A stretch of DNA of 64,000 bases from Terebella lapidaria (GCA_949152475.1 OX424570.1:2096181-2160180); one strand, 5' to 3'; counted from the stretch's first letter, positions 22,101-35,690 are shown. Numbers and translations are program-made. The notes: generated by a model not told the origin, from the letters alone.

Positions 22101-24619
22101 AAAGTACCAAATCAGGAGTGAGAAGCTACTGAGCTGATGATCTCCCACTGTACAATTGTATTCTTTCTTCATTTAGTAATGTGAAGTAGCACCTAGTCCA
22201 TATGCAGTACATTACTTTAGGAGACGCATCAAACATATTTTAGACGCGTTGGATTGCACTTAATTTTGACATTCTTTCCTGGAATATCTACCAGGGAGTA
22301 ACACTCAAAATCGTGGCAAATAAACGCCACAGTCGCAAATGGTATTTTCGTTGCTGGGTATAATGGACATCATAACGAATGACAGCTTTTATCTTTTTGA
22401 CTAGAATAGACGGATTGGTCGGCGTTGTGTTCATATTCCACTAGATTTTTATATCCCACTACATTTGGCATAAAGGGCACAATAACCAGCGCTACATTTT
22501 GAACAAGCAAAGTATCACGTGACGTGTTAGAACAAGGAGAGTAACGAACTCTACCACGTTTTTCATCGCCACAATCATTGATTCAATATTGTAAAATATA
22601 TTTACAGAGGTAATACATTACATTGTGATTGGCATCCTGCGACAAGAAAGCATTCCTAGTCGTAATTCATTCGACGACATTCCGTCCATAGTGAACAACA
22701 CGTTCTGCTTCCGGTATTTCGAATAAAATCACTACCGATTATACATGTTTTGGAATGTAAAACCCTTCCAGTTCTGATGTTGGTCGTCCGAAGGTGTTGA
22801 TCCCTTTTTGCCTCTTTACAATCGATGACACTTTGAATACAATTTATCGTAAAATATAGGTTCAAAAATATTAGATGTGAAAAGTCTTATCACAACCCTT
22901 CGAATGCATGATAAAGCCATATTAGCTATGTGAGATCCCTGTGTAATCACGAGAATATGTTGTGTGAGCATAGACGGGTGGTGCATCAATGGTCGTGTTA
23001 TCTGCACACTGACATGATTTTGGTCAGGCCTTTGTAAGAACATATCCATTTGTACATAAATTGATATGAGACAACATGAGTTTCTATCGGAGATAATCAG
23101 ACTGAAACCTCCAAGTTTGTCGAAAGTAAGACATATCACAAACTCTCGCCTAGTTGCTCAATTAGGCTTCTCATTCTCACGACTCTTCACATTAAAAAGG
23201 CAAACCCGTCTGTAGCAGTGGTGTTGTAGTACACAGTAAAACATGTGTTTTGGAAGAGTCTGATCTGTGTGGCCTCGACAAGTACTTGATTCATGAGACA
23301 TGGAATTTTTTGTTTGAAGTTTATTTTCCATTTCCCCAAAACGCAAATAGGACTTTAAAAGGTCTCAAGGAAACATCCATGGTAATAACTCCTCTGCTGA
23401 TACTCCATGAAATAGTTAGAGACGAAGCCTTCATGACATGGAATTTGAGTTGAATTCAGGAAGAATGTGTATGTTCAAATTTGTTACGAAATCAGAACTG
23501 ATTCCAGGAATAAACTGCCCGGCACAAATACATATAGCATCAAATGTATTATTCATTTATTATTCTGATGATATCTGTGGGCCCAGCTGGTGCCATTATT
23601 TTTGTTTCTATGATCCTCATTCGAATGCTTCTAGTCTATTAAATGTGTTCCTAGCGAGGCCATGGTGGTGAAACGCTCATCCATCATTTGACAAAATGGC
23701 ATTCTTCTGTCCGTGTGAAATCACGAGTCACATACAGCCGAACCCCACGAAAGCAATGTGCTTGAAAACCACTACCGCATCACCAAAAAATACTTTATAA
23801 GTGTATTTATTGTCGAAAATAAGTATGGGAAATAATTATTTTAGAATGATGGGAAACCATAAACCTATCGCTAGAAATCAACTGGTAATCAACTGTCGCG
23901 TCCATGATGTTTTACGGAGATTGAAAGCTGCGATTCAGATGTTCTATGGAGATGCAACAATATGTGTACAGGTAGTATACAGGAAGATTGTTTACCTAAT
24001 AATTTCTCACACTCTATAGATCAATGATTCCCTTATGGCTAAATACCGGTAATTAATAATAGACATTTCTAAATTATGCTTGATTCCGCAGAAACAGTTA
24101 GATTTTGTTCACTCGGAATACTTGTTGTTCCATGTTTGTAATTAGGGAATTCAGCTAGAATATAATTCGATAATGAATGATCAACATTATTTTAGATATA
24201 TCAATACAGAAAAACGAACGTTTGAGCAACACTGACAAAAAAATGTAATGCTATAGAACTGATAATCGAGTTGAGGATCAACTATAGGCAAACTGATCAT
24301 ACCTATTCGGTCCTATAAATAATTCATGTTATCACTGAATACTTCATTCACTTTGACAAATGCAAATAACGGCATTGCGATAAACTCCATCCAGATATGT
24401 GCCGAGAGGTCCATCCATCAAACACGCGAATATGATGAGTCCTTACCATGACAGGTAGTTGATGGATACAGGACCACGATCGAAATTCCCCTTTCCCTGT
24501 AAGTAAATCTCATATTTCAATTAGATCTTCATCCATTTGTGGATATCATATTTCAACGGAACTGTAGATACCTAGTAATTATGCTGGTATATTGACATCT
24601 ACTCAATCCTTCCTTACTC

Positions 24620-25255
24620 ATCTTCTCCATTATCCATGTCCGTTATATAATACAATAACCCATACTGATCTAACATTTAGAGACGATACAATAATATGAG
24701 TATATAGCTCACACAACACGAGTGCTCGTGTTCTGGAGTGACGTTGACACTGATTTGTGACATTATCGTCCTATCTAGAAATTGATTTCGCCCAATCGAC
24801 TCTATAAAAGAGATGTCTCACAATCAGAGTAATAGAGTCACAGCTTGAAATAATCTTGTTATACCTTTATATGGATCGGAAGCGATCAACAGTTGGTTCT
24901 ATCTAATATTTCAAAAAAATATATATAATGTAGATTCTAAAACGTATTATGATTGTTACATGTAATACAACATACCTTGGCCCCGACCGCAGTCCTCGAC
25001 CTTCTCGGAGAAGTATTTTATTTTGATCTAGTGCAATATTTTGTTCCTAATAGCACAGGGCTTGAGCTTAATTTGGTGATCCACCATCAGCTTACTTTTG
25101 TACTCTTTTTCACATTTTCGTTCCTGTGTTCGTCTGCCGGATTTGGCCAATTTCGAGTTTTTCAATGCACCGTGGTTTAAGAGGATTATTGGTACACACG
25201 GGGGCATCTTTATCGATCAGTGATTGAAGTCACACATCATTACTATATTTCTGCT
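24620..25255. other. part of copy A without counterpart in copy B
   Basis: This stretch of segment A has no visible match in B (where 48,882-49,115 takes its place). AT-rich, no gene recognised. Confidence 0.4.
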
Positions 25256-25775
25256 ACAAAAGTATGTTGGTCCTAATATTCTTGACACTGACTGGTTTCA
25301 CATTTGACATTTTGAAACATTGTAAAATAAATAAACTCAACAAGTACTGTTATGCCGTGTCCTGGTTTATTCATATTCTCACAAATTTACACAGATGGGT
25401 TTCAACGTCTAATAATATAACGTTACCAATTCCAAAAACCAATCATATTGGTAGATCTATATATTGCTACCCAATATCTGTGACCTTCTTCACGTCCTAA
25501 AATTCTTGAAGGTGGATTGTCATCGGCCGTCGCTGAGACAATCTGTAAAGTTTTTTTTTCGCGAACTTTCGTAATGCCACGTGCAGGTAAGAACGGAAAC
25601 GATTAGCACCGCTTGGTTTCAAGACTGTCCGAGTGACTTCTCTGTACCTGTAAAAAAATAGTCAACAGCTTGATAAACGTCTACTACGGAAGAAGATTAA
25701 GACCACCAAACTAAAACTTGATTTTTCTATTTGTCGATTTATCTATCTCGATCAATCAACGTATTATCTCGTTAT

Positions 25776-26455
25776 ATCATGTATGCAAGTATCAATCTAT
25801 TACCACCAATCAGCCAAATTTTGATGATTCCAATAACAAACGTAAAATACAACAATTCGCAATAGAAACAAAGCCCAACCAAATACCTTGTCAAAAGACA
25901 CACTGACGTCATCAGGGGCAGACAGTGTGGTAAATGTTGTTGTTTCTGTACACCTGATGGAATTAGTATACACCAATGAAAATAGTTCAGAAATCCGAAA
26001 CAAACCCCATGGAATAGATATATGACAAGTACATAAGTACCTAATCACTAGCCGAAAGGCTACTGAGTTGATGGTATGCTCGGGGACAGACTTAACGTCC
26101 ACCAGCAGTGACACCGGCTCAGTGGTATGAATGCAAGTATCAATCTATCACCACCAATACAGCCAAAAATTTTGTTGATACCAATAACAAACGTAAAATA
26201 CAACAATTCGCAATAGAAACACAGCCCGACCAAATACCTTATCAAAAGACACACTGGCGACATCAGGGGCAGACAGTCTGGTAAATGTCGTTGTTTCTAC
26301 TGTACACCTGATGGAATTAGTATACAACTGCCTAACAACCAATGAAAATATTTTAGAAATCCGAAACAAGCCCCGTGAAATAGGAATATGACAAGTACAT
26401 AAGTACCTAATCACAAGCCAAAAGGCTACTGAGTTGATGGTATTTATTTCATCCA
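25776..26455 (-). repeat. two tandem units of dispersed repeat R1
   Basis: The string TTCGCAATAGAAACA(A/C)AGCCC recurs about 350 bp apart (25,856 and 26,210), as do CACACTG(A/G)CG(T/A)CATCAGGGGCAGACAG, GTTGTTTCT and CAAAAGGCTACTGAGTTGATGG. On the minus strand it reads TCAGTAGCCTTT(C/T)GGCTTGTGATTAGG and onward. Related pieces lie at 11,962, 52,540, 58,430 and 62,673. Short frames (up to 104 codons) are conserved in part but show no recognised protein. Confidence 0.7.
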
Positions 26456-27444
26456 GATATATTGACTTATTATCTGGATAAAACGTTTATGACTTAGGTA
26501 TTTGAAATACGATAAAATGAAAGTATTTTTTGAGCCGCAATATAAGCGAGCCATACCATTTCATTTATTACCTCGGCAACAATGGGACAAACTACAGAAA
26601 CGTATTAAAAACTGACAATCATCACATTAAACACTGGAATAATGCACGTTAGACAACAAAGATGAAGAAGCCGTCCCAGATGACCTAATACCTATCGGAC
26701 ATACCTATCAGCCTATCGAAATACCTATCAGCTAAATGTTTTTGTTTGTCTTTTTAAACGATTCGGTTTTTAAAAAAAAAACTATTACACCAATGTCTGT
26801 GTGAGTTATACCATCAACTGTGTGAACTAATACTCCTAAATTCATGAGAAAATGTTGCCGATGCCACAAAAGGGTTGGTTGTTTAATAGGTAATTGATCT
26901 ATGTACAGGTGTGTGTAATTAAATGCAATGGACGGTGGTGAAAAAATTAATGTAAATGTCCATCGGCCAAGTGGTAAACGAAAATCACATAGGATGACTG
27001 AGAAGATGGCATTATTACATAATAACAATAAGTTATTACTTGGGAAATATATCTAATGTAGAGGGAAAAACCTAATCAATTATATAGTCATATATCAGTC
27101 ATGTGATCACACCAATTATCATCATCACCAGACTGATTTACTAACCAGCATATAAGCAATAGAGGGTGATGGATAAATGGAAATGTCCATCCGTCAATTG
27201 GTAAACAGCAAATGACGCGAAGTGACTTTCATACAAAACACTCATGGAAACGAGACAAAAGCTAACAAAGGGGATTAGTAGACCAGCAGGAATGACTTTG
27301 TAATTGCGGACTGTAGAATCATCCTGGAAGGCATTATATCTACATGTCTGTCGTTAAGTACCCCTCGGCAACAATTATATTATTGTGTAAATTGGATGCA
27401 TCTGTCATCGTTTCAGTGCATAAATGTTTATATACACATATCTA
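26456..27444. other. unique spacer between duplicated segments
   Basis: AT-rich; no gene, RNA or family-level repeat recognised. A 98-codon minus frame at 26,732-27,028 has no domain. Confidence 0.45.
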
Positions 27445-28149
27445 CTTTTCCATCACTCCACATTCCTCCTGATCTGGCGGGAGGGTGGTAGTTTAAACAA
27501 TGAACGGGAGTTCCACGACAGGGAACAGGAGATCCATTCAGAGAACGGGATGGTAACTACTGTGAACTGGGAATATTGATTATCACATGTGTGAATGGAG
27601 CTCTCGGATTCGATAACACAAGCTATCGAAAGATTTGTTCCAAAATTCATCTTCTTTTCAGTTGTTTCCATTTCGTAGTTACACATTTTTTCATTCTGGT
27701 TATAAACATTGACCCCATACCATTTTACCAATGGCAATTGGCCAATATCAACAAAGGTTTCATAATTTGCTATTGTCGCTCATCTTTCACTTTAAGTGAC
27801 CAATATGGCTGCATTTCAGGTGGCACATATATAACTAGACGCTTCCGGTCGCCTACGACCGCTTGGGTGTATCCCCCGTAGCCCTATCATCTCTGTTGCC
27901 CCAAATATATCACTGTCAAGTGTGAAAAACTAGAGCAAGGGCTAAAAAAGATAACCAGAGAAATGTTGAATCTCAAGTCACAACACACAAGTTTTCTTTT
28001 CCCCACCAAAATTGCTGCACTGATTTTCCGAGGTTATTGAAGGTCGAATTCAAAATCACCACTGAAATCTCTTGATATGAATTTCCGTTTCGACATGTTT
28101 GATAAAATAACTGAAAATACAGATAGATCAATCATTTCACCTATTTATA

Positions 28150-28715
28150 TTTCAACTCAGAGTTCTTACAAACTTGGTTCCAAGTTGAAATTCAAAGTAA
28201 AATTTGACCAAAAATGCATTTCAAGATGACGAAATTGGAGCCAGATCGAACTTTTCGTCATAAGTTATATTTTAACTCATAATACCTGCCCAACTTGGTT
28301 TCGAGTTGAAATTCAAACTAAAAGTTGACCAAAACTGCATTTCAAGATGACGAAATTGGAGCCAGATCGAACTTTTCATCATAAGTTATATTTTAACTCA
28401 TAATATGTGCCAAACATGGTTTCAAGTTGAAATTCAAACTAAAAATTGACCAAAACTGCATTTCAAGATGACGAAAATGGAGCCAGATCGAACTTTTCAC
28501 CATAATATTTCGACCTTTAATATGTGCCAAACATGCTTTCAAGTTGAAATTCAAAGTAACAGTTGACCAAAACTGCATTTCAAGATGAAGAAATTGGAGC
28601 CAGATCGAATTTTTCACCATAAGTTATATTTTAACTCATAATTTGTGCCAAACATGGTCTCAAGTTGAAATTCAAAGTAAAAGTTGATCAATGTTTTCAT
28701 GAAAAGCTATTGTGA
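28150..28715. repeat. ~120-bp tandem array inside the Helitron-like element
   Basis: GCCAGATCGAA lies at about 28,240, 28,361, 28,482 and 28,599 (spacing 121, 121, 117), with partial units on both sides. Units share TTCAAGTTGAAATTCAAA and GCATTTCAAGATGA. Confidence 0.85.
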
Positions 28716-28719
28716 TCAA

Positions 28720-29425
28720 TAATAGACTTAACTACCAAGAAATAATGTTAACTTATTTGGTCACAGCCATAAAATCTCTACTGGACAAAGCCTTCACCTT
28801 GTTGAGCCCAATAATAAATATTTCTTGTCTTAACTATTTTTATTGAGGTCAATAATAGACTTATCTAGCAAAAAAATGTTAAATTATTTGGTTACAGACA
28901 TAAAATGTCTACTGGACAGAATCTTTACCTTGTTGAGCCCAATAATAAATATTTCTTGTCTTAACTATTTTTATTGTGGTCAATAATAGACTTAACTAGT
29001 AAAAATAATGTTAACTTATCCAGTACACCCATGAAATCTGTACTGGACATACTTTCACCTTGTTGAGCTTAATAATAAATATTTCTCCTCTTAACTATTT
29101 TTATTGTGGCCAATAATAGACTTAACTAGTGAAAATAATGTTAACTTATTCGGTTACACCAATGAAATTTGTACTGGACAAAACATTTACCTTGTTGAGG
29201 TTAATAATAAATATTTCATGTCTTAACTATTTTTATTGTGGTCAATAATAGATTTAACTATTAAAAATAATATTAACTTATTCAGTTACACCCATGAAAT
29301 CTGTACTGGACAAAACCTTTACCTTGTTGAGCTTAATAATAAACGTTTCTCGTCTTAACTATTTTTATTGTGGACAATAATAGACTTAACTAGTAAAACT
29401 AATGTTAACTTATTCAGTAATATTG
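28720..29425. repeat. 131-bp tandem array inside the Helitron-like element
   Basis: ATAATAAATATTT or a variant lies at 28,811, 28,942, 29,072, 29,204 and 29,336 (period 130-132). Units share ACCTTGTTGAG, CTTAACTATTTTTATTG and CAATAATAGACTTA. Five full units and a partial one. Confidence 0.85.
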
Positions 29426-29649
29426 TCCTGTTTTCACTGGAAACATCAGTTCTCCATTCTGAACAAGAAACCAGTGTCATTACTTTCCATTGTACAGGCT
29501 ATTGGAATGGTCTCACATGTCAAAATGGATATTTCAAAATTCTGTAATAAGTTGGGCTGTTAACATAATAATATTTATATGATCATTCTAAAAAACGATT
29601 GGTTTCGTGTGACAGACCTTCCCAACAAAACTTCCAAATATTATCGAGA

Positions 29650-30170
29650 TTCGTCAAAAATTGCCATCAGTAGAGCGTTCACAAGCCATGTGTCTCAAAC
29701 AGGCTGTTTTGAAACGACCAATTCAGTTGCCACGGCAACCAAAATCGATTGGTGTCGGGATCTTACCATAATATATGTGCCTGTAAAAAATAATGGTGAT
29801 CGGGTGAGAATTGCGGCCTGTAGCGCGTTCACAAGCCATGTGTCTCAAACAGGCTGTTTTTACTGCAAAATGTGTCCCCAAACGACCAATTCAGTTGCCA
29901 CGGCAACCAAAATCGATTGGTGTCGGGATCTTACCATAATATATGTGCCTGTAAAAAATAATGGTGATCGGGTGAGAATTGCGGCCTGTAGCGCGTTCAC
30001 AAGCCATGTGTCTCAAACAGGCTGTTTTTACTGCAAAATGTGTCCCCAAACGACCAATTCAGTTGCCACGGCAACCAAAATCGATTGGTGTCGGGATCTT
30101 ACCATTATATATGTGCCTGCAAAAAATAATGGTGATCGGGTGAGAATTGCGGCCTGTAGCGCGTTCACAA
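29650..30170. repeat. 168-bp tandem array giving a spurious 214-codon frame
   Basis: Three units; the last two are almost identical, the first lacks about 18 bp. As 168 is a multiple of three, one open frame runs through all copies (29,579-30,223, with SHVSQTGCF and TATKIDWCRD repeated), but it matches no known protein. The second Helitron-like copy (38,609-39,822) has only one unit, so the array expanded here. Confidence 0.8.
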
Positions 30171-31502
30171 GAAAATCTCTGCGGACGCGGACGCAGACGC
30201 GGACGACGAAGCCAAATCCATAGTATCCGCCTAACTTTGTTCCGGGGATACAATAATACATCGGAATATGACATGTTAGTGCGGCTAGAAGATGAAAGCA
30301 GACGTTCCGCTGTTCTTCCTGGTGTCTGTGTTGAATGAATCACCCGCCTCGAGGGCTAGTAGAGACATTCACGTGTGATAATGACAGACTACTAAAAGTC
30401 GTGATACTCTCTCAGAGAGAGGCTCTCTGTTGGCGAGGTACATAACTTCAAATAGATAGGAATAACACGATTCTTCGATATCGATCTCAAAAACAAGTTC
30501 TTGACAATGACTTAACATTCTGGTACTCACAGGTGCATCCAAACAAGAATAATCGTCTATTGTTTCCATTATGATGTTATTTGAAGTGGGATTCATCAAG
30601 TCCGAGCTCATATAATCTTATTTGAGTAATTGTGTTTGAATGCAAGACACATGCAACCTTGTATTATGGTATTTATGAAAATCATTTCGGTTTCAGTTGA
30701 GCTGCAATGATGACTGATCTACAGATTCAATAAGAAAAATATAAGATGTTTGTGTGCTAAGGGTTCTGTATTGTAATATTTTAGATTAATCATTGCATGT
30801 TTTCCCGGCATGGAGGGCGATAAAATAATATTTACTGGTTAACAATATCAGCTAAAGACAGAGTGACATGTGAATAGAAAGGAAACAAAATCAATACATG
30901 TACGTATATGGGCATTGTGTGCATGTGATAACAGACCTAATGACCAAAACAATACCAACACCAACCGGATACTAATTTACCTATGTAAATCATATAATAC
31001 AATATGAATATCCGGGGGCGTTTGATGTGTTGCTTCGATGTCGCCTTCCTCCAGAACCAGATTATGAATTCTCGTGGACTAATTCTTCCATTATACTCAG
31101 GACAGATGAGCGTAGGAAGACAAATGAACTCAAATGAACTCAACACAACTGCACTGATTAACACGCAGTATATTGCATGGTAAATTCGTTCTTCCTGAAA
31201 TCACTGACCAATGAGGAGGGTTACTTGTGAGCATGTACATCACTGAGAGATGGAATTATTGCTGGACTTAGCACCACTTTTGCATAATTTTGATGATACT
31301 AATAGAAAACCTAACATGTATTTTCTGAGCCGGACCACACAATCATGGCAGAAGTCACACTGTGTTGTCAGGCCAGACAATAAGTAAATATATTGTTTCT
31401 GCTAAACATCAAATAAAATTCTAACAACTTATAGAAATCAATTTGTAATCCACAATGAACTCCGTGAGATAGATGTACAATTCCACAGTATAAAAATACA
31501 AT

Positions 31503-31752
31503 CGTCTCTGTGGCCGAGTGAACAGGACTGGTGGCTCTTGAAGCAACGAACCTCTGAGGCAGTAGGTGACGCGGGTTCGAACCCCTTCACTGGCACAGAG
31601 TAAGTGGAGTTTTCATCTTACCAACGCAAGGGTTTCTCCATTCGAATATGCTTTACAAATTCAAAATTGTCACTCGACGGGGGATGGGGAAGACAGGCAT
31701 GTTTTGCCTATCATCGTGGACCGTCGTTATTATTATTATTATTATTATTATA
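31503..31752 (+). mobile_element. tRNA-derived SINE
   Basis: An A-box-like TGGCCGAGTGAACAGG (31,510-31,525) and a perfect B box GGGTTCGAACCCC (31,573-31,585) are spaced as in a tRNA with a long variable arm (Leu/Ser type). Then follow an unrelated body, CCTATCATCGTGGACCGTCG and a (TTA)n tail at 31,727-31,752. Polymerase III promoter, LINE-dependent by family knowledge. Confidence 0.75.
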
Positions 31753-32464
31753 TAAATTACCAAATCAGGAGAGAGAAGCTACTGAGCTGATGATCTCCTG
31801 CTCGATTGTATTTTTTCGTCATTTCGTATTGTAAAGTAGCACCTAGTCCATATGCAGTACATAACTTAGGGAGACGGCAGGGTCGGGTATAGGATTTTGG
31901 GAGGGGAGGGGGTTAAATCCGTTGATCGACAGAGTGGCCAGCGAAGTGAGCCCATGTCGGCCGGGGATCTGTGGCCCGCTTAAGGGCCCCAGACGCTGGA
32001 GGCTTATGCACCCCCAATGGTGTGTTCTAGGGCTCTCCTTGGACCAATTTCATGGCAATTTTCATGGAGAGTCCATGAATGCCTGATCTGGGGAGGATCG
32101 AGGGTTCTGAAGGAGGGCCAAGATATGAAATGTTGTGAAGCGAGTTGGCGAAGGCTGGGGGTCTGAGACCCACTTAAGGGCCCCGGAAGCTAAATAGATA
32201 TGCATGCCCAGTGGCGTTTTTTATAGGTTTCCTTTGGTCCAATCCCCTAAGAGTTTTTTGCATGGCTAATTCGGAGCAGATCTGGCATTTGAGGGAAGGC
32301 CCATATATGAAATGTTACTGAGCCAGGTGAAGCAAGCCCGTGTCGGCCGGCCAAATGCTTAAGATTTATGCATCCCCTTGGTCCAATTTTCATAGTCTTG
32401 GAGAATTTGTGATTACCTGATCTTGAGTGATAGACTAGGTACAAAATCTCAAAATAACACTTTA

Positions 32465-33130
32465 GGGGGGATGGAATGTTACTGCCTGTCACCCATGCTG
32501 AGGTTAAAGTAGGGTCCTTACTGGTCAATATTAGCCCGGATGACATTCAAAATTTAAATTTTTTCATAAAATTCTAACAATTTTATATACGGACGAAGCC
32601 ACGGTTATTTTTCTCGTTTTGAAATTCACATAAAAGACTATTGAATCGTGAATAATAAAGCTAGAGTTATCATTTTGGTGTCAAAATGTCTGGAATTACA
32701 TGGCAAATCAAGAAAAATACAATCTACAGCAGTTCTTGGTGTAAGTTTTGTATTATAACATGAAAACACATAATAATAAGTCCGAAATTGCCTTCGATTT
32801 CACAATCTGAGACTCGCGAAAATGGGTGTTCCAGCTCACAAATCTATTTTATCTCCACGAAAACTTCACTAAAATTACCCTAGATTATATACCATACTGC
32901 CAAAATAAACCATTCAAAGGTCTTAACCAAGTTTATAGCTAGAAATCAAATGAACCTAACACTACCCCCTAGTGAATTCCGTGATCGCATGATATTCTCG
33001 AATTTGACAAACCTAGTTATACTCTCACATATAACTATGCTAGGATGATTATTTTGATGTCAAATGATACGAATCATCATTTCAAACATACAATACAATA
33101 ATCAGTTAGAGATGTGAAATTTCGTCTCAT
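32465..33130 (+). repeat. left subterminal inverted repeat of the Academ-like element
   Basis: Begins GGGGGGATGGAATGTTACTG and is a diverged reverse complement of 36,335-37,009. Shared landmarks are AGTAGGGTCCTTACTGGTCA, ACGGACGAAGCC and GTTCCAGCTCACAAATCTATTTTATC. Confidence 0.8.
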
Positions 33131-34179
33131 CAAAACATAAGAAATATCCACCAAAACCATTAACCATAACCATTGATTGGTTAATGATTAATCTTACCGA
33201 TAACTATGATGGTGTAATTATTTTGATATCAAATGATAGGAATCATTAGTTCAAACCCAAAGTATAAAAAGCAAGTTCAGATGTGTTTTTTTTTTTCATG
33301 AAAACTACAAAAACACACCAAAATTTGACCACAATGATTTATTAGCTGTGTCGGCATCTTAGAAAGTTGATCGTTTGTGGTCTATTCGCTGCTAATGTTG
33401 TCAAGTGTTCTGCTAGTGGTACTTAGTTGAAATAGTCACCAACCATTAGCTTTATATCATCACAAGTTTAACATATTTGAATCCAAAATATTCGCAAATT
33501 AAATACAGAAATTATGCGATTTTTTTACAGGGTTTTGAGAGGAGGGGATATATGTATTTCATAGTGTTTTGTGATCGAGTATTCGAAGAAATCTTAATAT
33601 TTTATATACACTCGAAAAAGGAAATTAATTACTGGTACCATTTCGATGAGGTACATTGTATAATTGGTCCATGTGGGTGGAGATTCATGCCACCACAAAA
33701 TGTGAGTTTGTGGACCATAATCGTACCACTAAGGGTTCATATAACTTCATAAGATCACTTGTCATTTGACCAAAATGTTGCAACATTCAGTTTTACTTCC
33801 TATGTTGGATCTTTCCCCCTTCTTGACTCCTTGATCATGATATCATACAAAACCCGTTCTGATTGAAACATACGGCCTAAAATTAAGAGTTTGTTTCAGA
33901 GCAAAACACAACTTATACATGTATTTAACTTGTATGTATTCTAAAATTTATGACAATAAACCAACCCATGTTTTACCTTCTGCAAATAATATTAGTAACA
34001 TGTTCTTCTAAGCTTCGGATCAACAAAATATTTATCTTCCAGTCTCTTTAATTGTACATGTCATGACATGTGCATATTCAAGGGGTATGGCCAGCATAAA
34101 CATAGACATGGGAAAGCTCAACACAAATTTACTTGACAATGAAATGTCATCCATATCATTCTCATTTCCTCATTTTCTC

Positions 34180-35690
34180 TCAGACAGTAGTCCGTGCCCA
34201 AGGTCGTATCATTGTTGCTCAAGTCGGGATTGTTTGATCAGTCTGTACAGACATAACCTCCAGTATAAGACATTGCATTTTTTGGAGAACATGTTCCTGT
34301 GCAATGGTACTTCTAACATTTGAATCGGATGGCTTTTGGTGCTGACATCTGATCTGTATGGTGATTCGAGATGCTCTCAGCAACTACACTCGAGCCATGA
34401 TCATTTGGGCTTGAAGCTACGACAGCCTTCTGTAGCGATGTTCTCCATATGCATGCCTAATAGCTGACTCATGCAACGTAGTGTTTGAGAGCTTCCTTTT
34501 TTGGTACAAGATGAAGTTTTCGCACATTCCTGCTGCAGAATTGTTTGTACCTGACAGAATTTATGTCTGTTTAGAAATATTCGTGTTTTTTTTGGAGAAA
34601 TTTCTTGGAGAAATATAAAACACATTCACAGCCATCGAGAAGTTCTTCTCTGTTGGAGAATGATTTACCAATCTTTTTCCTGACATCACACGTGTTTTGA
34701 AAAGCCATTGTCGACTGAAATGGCCGTGTCTTTCTTTTGGCAACAACATCACTACATACGACCATGCCAAGTGAGATGCCTATGGCTGTGGTGTCGATGT
34801 ACATGTACCTTGTACATTGTTTGTTTTCAGGGCAGGATGTTGGCACATGCCAACACAACAACTTAGGTGCTGGTGACCTGAGGATGAAGAAGCTATTTGA
34901 TTTTGATGCTGCATGACTGGCAGCTTCCTCCTGTTTGATGCTCAACTGATCGAACCAGTAGTCCGAATGGTGCTGTGCCCAATAACGACGTTGTAGTACT
35001 CTTTACTATGTGTTAGTAATTACAACAAGTGGTCAAGACTACATACTCAGTCTGCTGTCATTCAAAGCGGAAGTGAGACCGACTTGTCTAGTTACTCACG
35101 TCACATAAATTTCTTCGACCGTGTTGGACAATTTTGATTTTCCCTGGATCGTGACTTGAAAGCTTCCCCGTTTGGCACGCTTTGCATGCTCCGAGTTCTT
35201 GATGTATACAACGGATCAAGGATCCATGACATAGTTGACTCTTTTGTGAGTGAGCATGTATGCATGTAGGCACCAGTTGAAAGATGTACTGAGCCTGAAC
35301 TCCAAGTGTCTTGGGAGCATTCTTGACAAAGTGCAGTACTTCCATACCATTGATGAGGACTGCCGATTGTGGAACATCTTCAACTGGTTCATGGGAATTT
35401 TCGAGGATGTGTAACAGAGGCACCTTGGTTGTTTAAGCAGGAACACCATCTGTGTTGGCCAATGTCCATGGCAGTAACCATAATGGGACTACATCTTTCA
35501 TGTTCAGTTGACAATTCCGAGCAATAACTAGCATTTTTGCAAATATACTCCGATCAGCTTGTATAACCACATATGTTGCAACCACTTTTGTTGTCTTTGT
35601 TTGCACGATGATGCTGAATGTCTTGAAAGATAATTTTGGCAGTGTGGCAAACAAGTTGACTTCGTTCAACAAAATAAGATTCACCATGAA
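34180..35690 (-). pseudogene. decayed gene of an uncharacterised transposon-borne family (Academ-like)
   Basis: From high to low coordinates the minus strand shows, in several frames, LPWTLANTDGVPA, LLHILENSHEPVEDVP, SAVLINGMEVLHF, SVRYKQFCSR, YLACIWRTSLQKA and finally a cysteine-rich HCTGTCSPKN...GGYVCTD. This order matches, as I remember it, large uncharacterised proteins common in mollusc and cnidarian genomes that have a PIN/XPG-like (IDGMAL) segment and a C-terminal Cys8 tail. Multiple stops and frameshifts show that it is a pseudogene; the frame changes within 35,420-35,450 are one example. Location inside the inverted repeats implies it is the element's own gene. Confidence 0.45.

Larger units (their letters stand above)
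19466..25687 (+). repeat. segmental duplication copy A (compact)
   Basis: Collinear with 27,445-49,550 in the same orientation. Matching landmarks include CCATC(A/G)CTCCAC(A/G)TTCC (19,471 / 27,450), AATATCCGGGGGCGTTTGATG (21,472 / 31,007), ATCAAACATATTTTAGA (22,228 / 37,282), GTGCCGAGAGGTCCATCCATC (24,399 / 48,660) and CTTGACACTGACTGGTT (25,281 / 49,143). Local similarity by eye ranges from about 85 to over 95 per cent. Copy A lacks the large insertions of B but has its own small ones. No gene recognised in the shared sequence. Confidence 0.85.
27835..30252 (-). mobile_element. non-autonomous Helitron-like element with three internal arrays
   Basis: On the minus strand it starts TGTATCCCCGGAAC (30,252) and ends in a GGTCG/CGACC hairpin (27,847-27,860) followed after 8 nt by CTAG (27,835-27,838) and a host T, the classic Helitron 3' architecture. 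Copy A carries the uninterrupted site (CACATATATAATAATACATC, around 19,890), so the insertion is precise with no target duplication longer than 2 bp. No Rep/helicase is present. The interior holds arrays of ~120-, 131- and 168-bp units. Confidence 0.75.

Noticed and set aside
28150-29425. CRISPR-like regularly spaced repeats
   Set aside because: Whole units repeat without unique spacers, in a eukaryotic transposon context.
29579-30223. 214-codon frame with repeated 56-residue blocks
   Set aside because: It arises because a 168-bp non-coding unit is a multiple of three. The related element at 38.6 kb has one unit and no such frame.
31503-31600. A tRNA gene (A and B boxes present)
   Set aside because: The acceptor stem and cloverleaf are not maintained and a SINE body with TTA tail follows; treated as a SINE.
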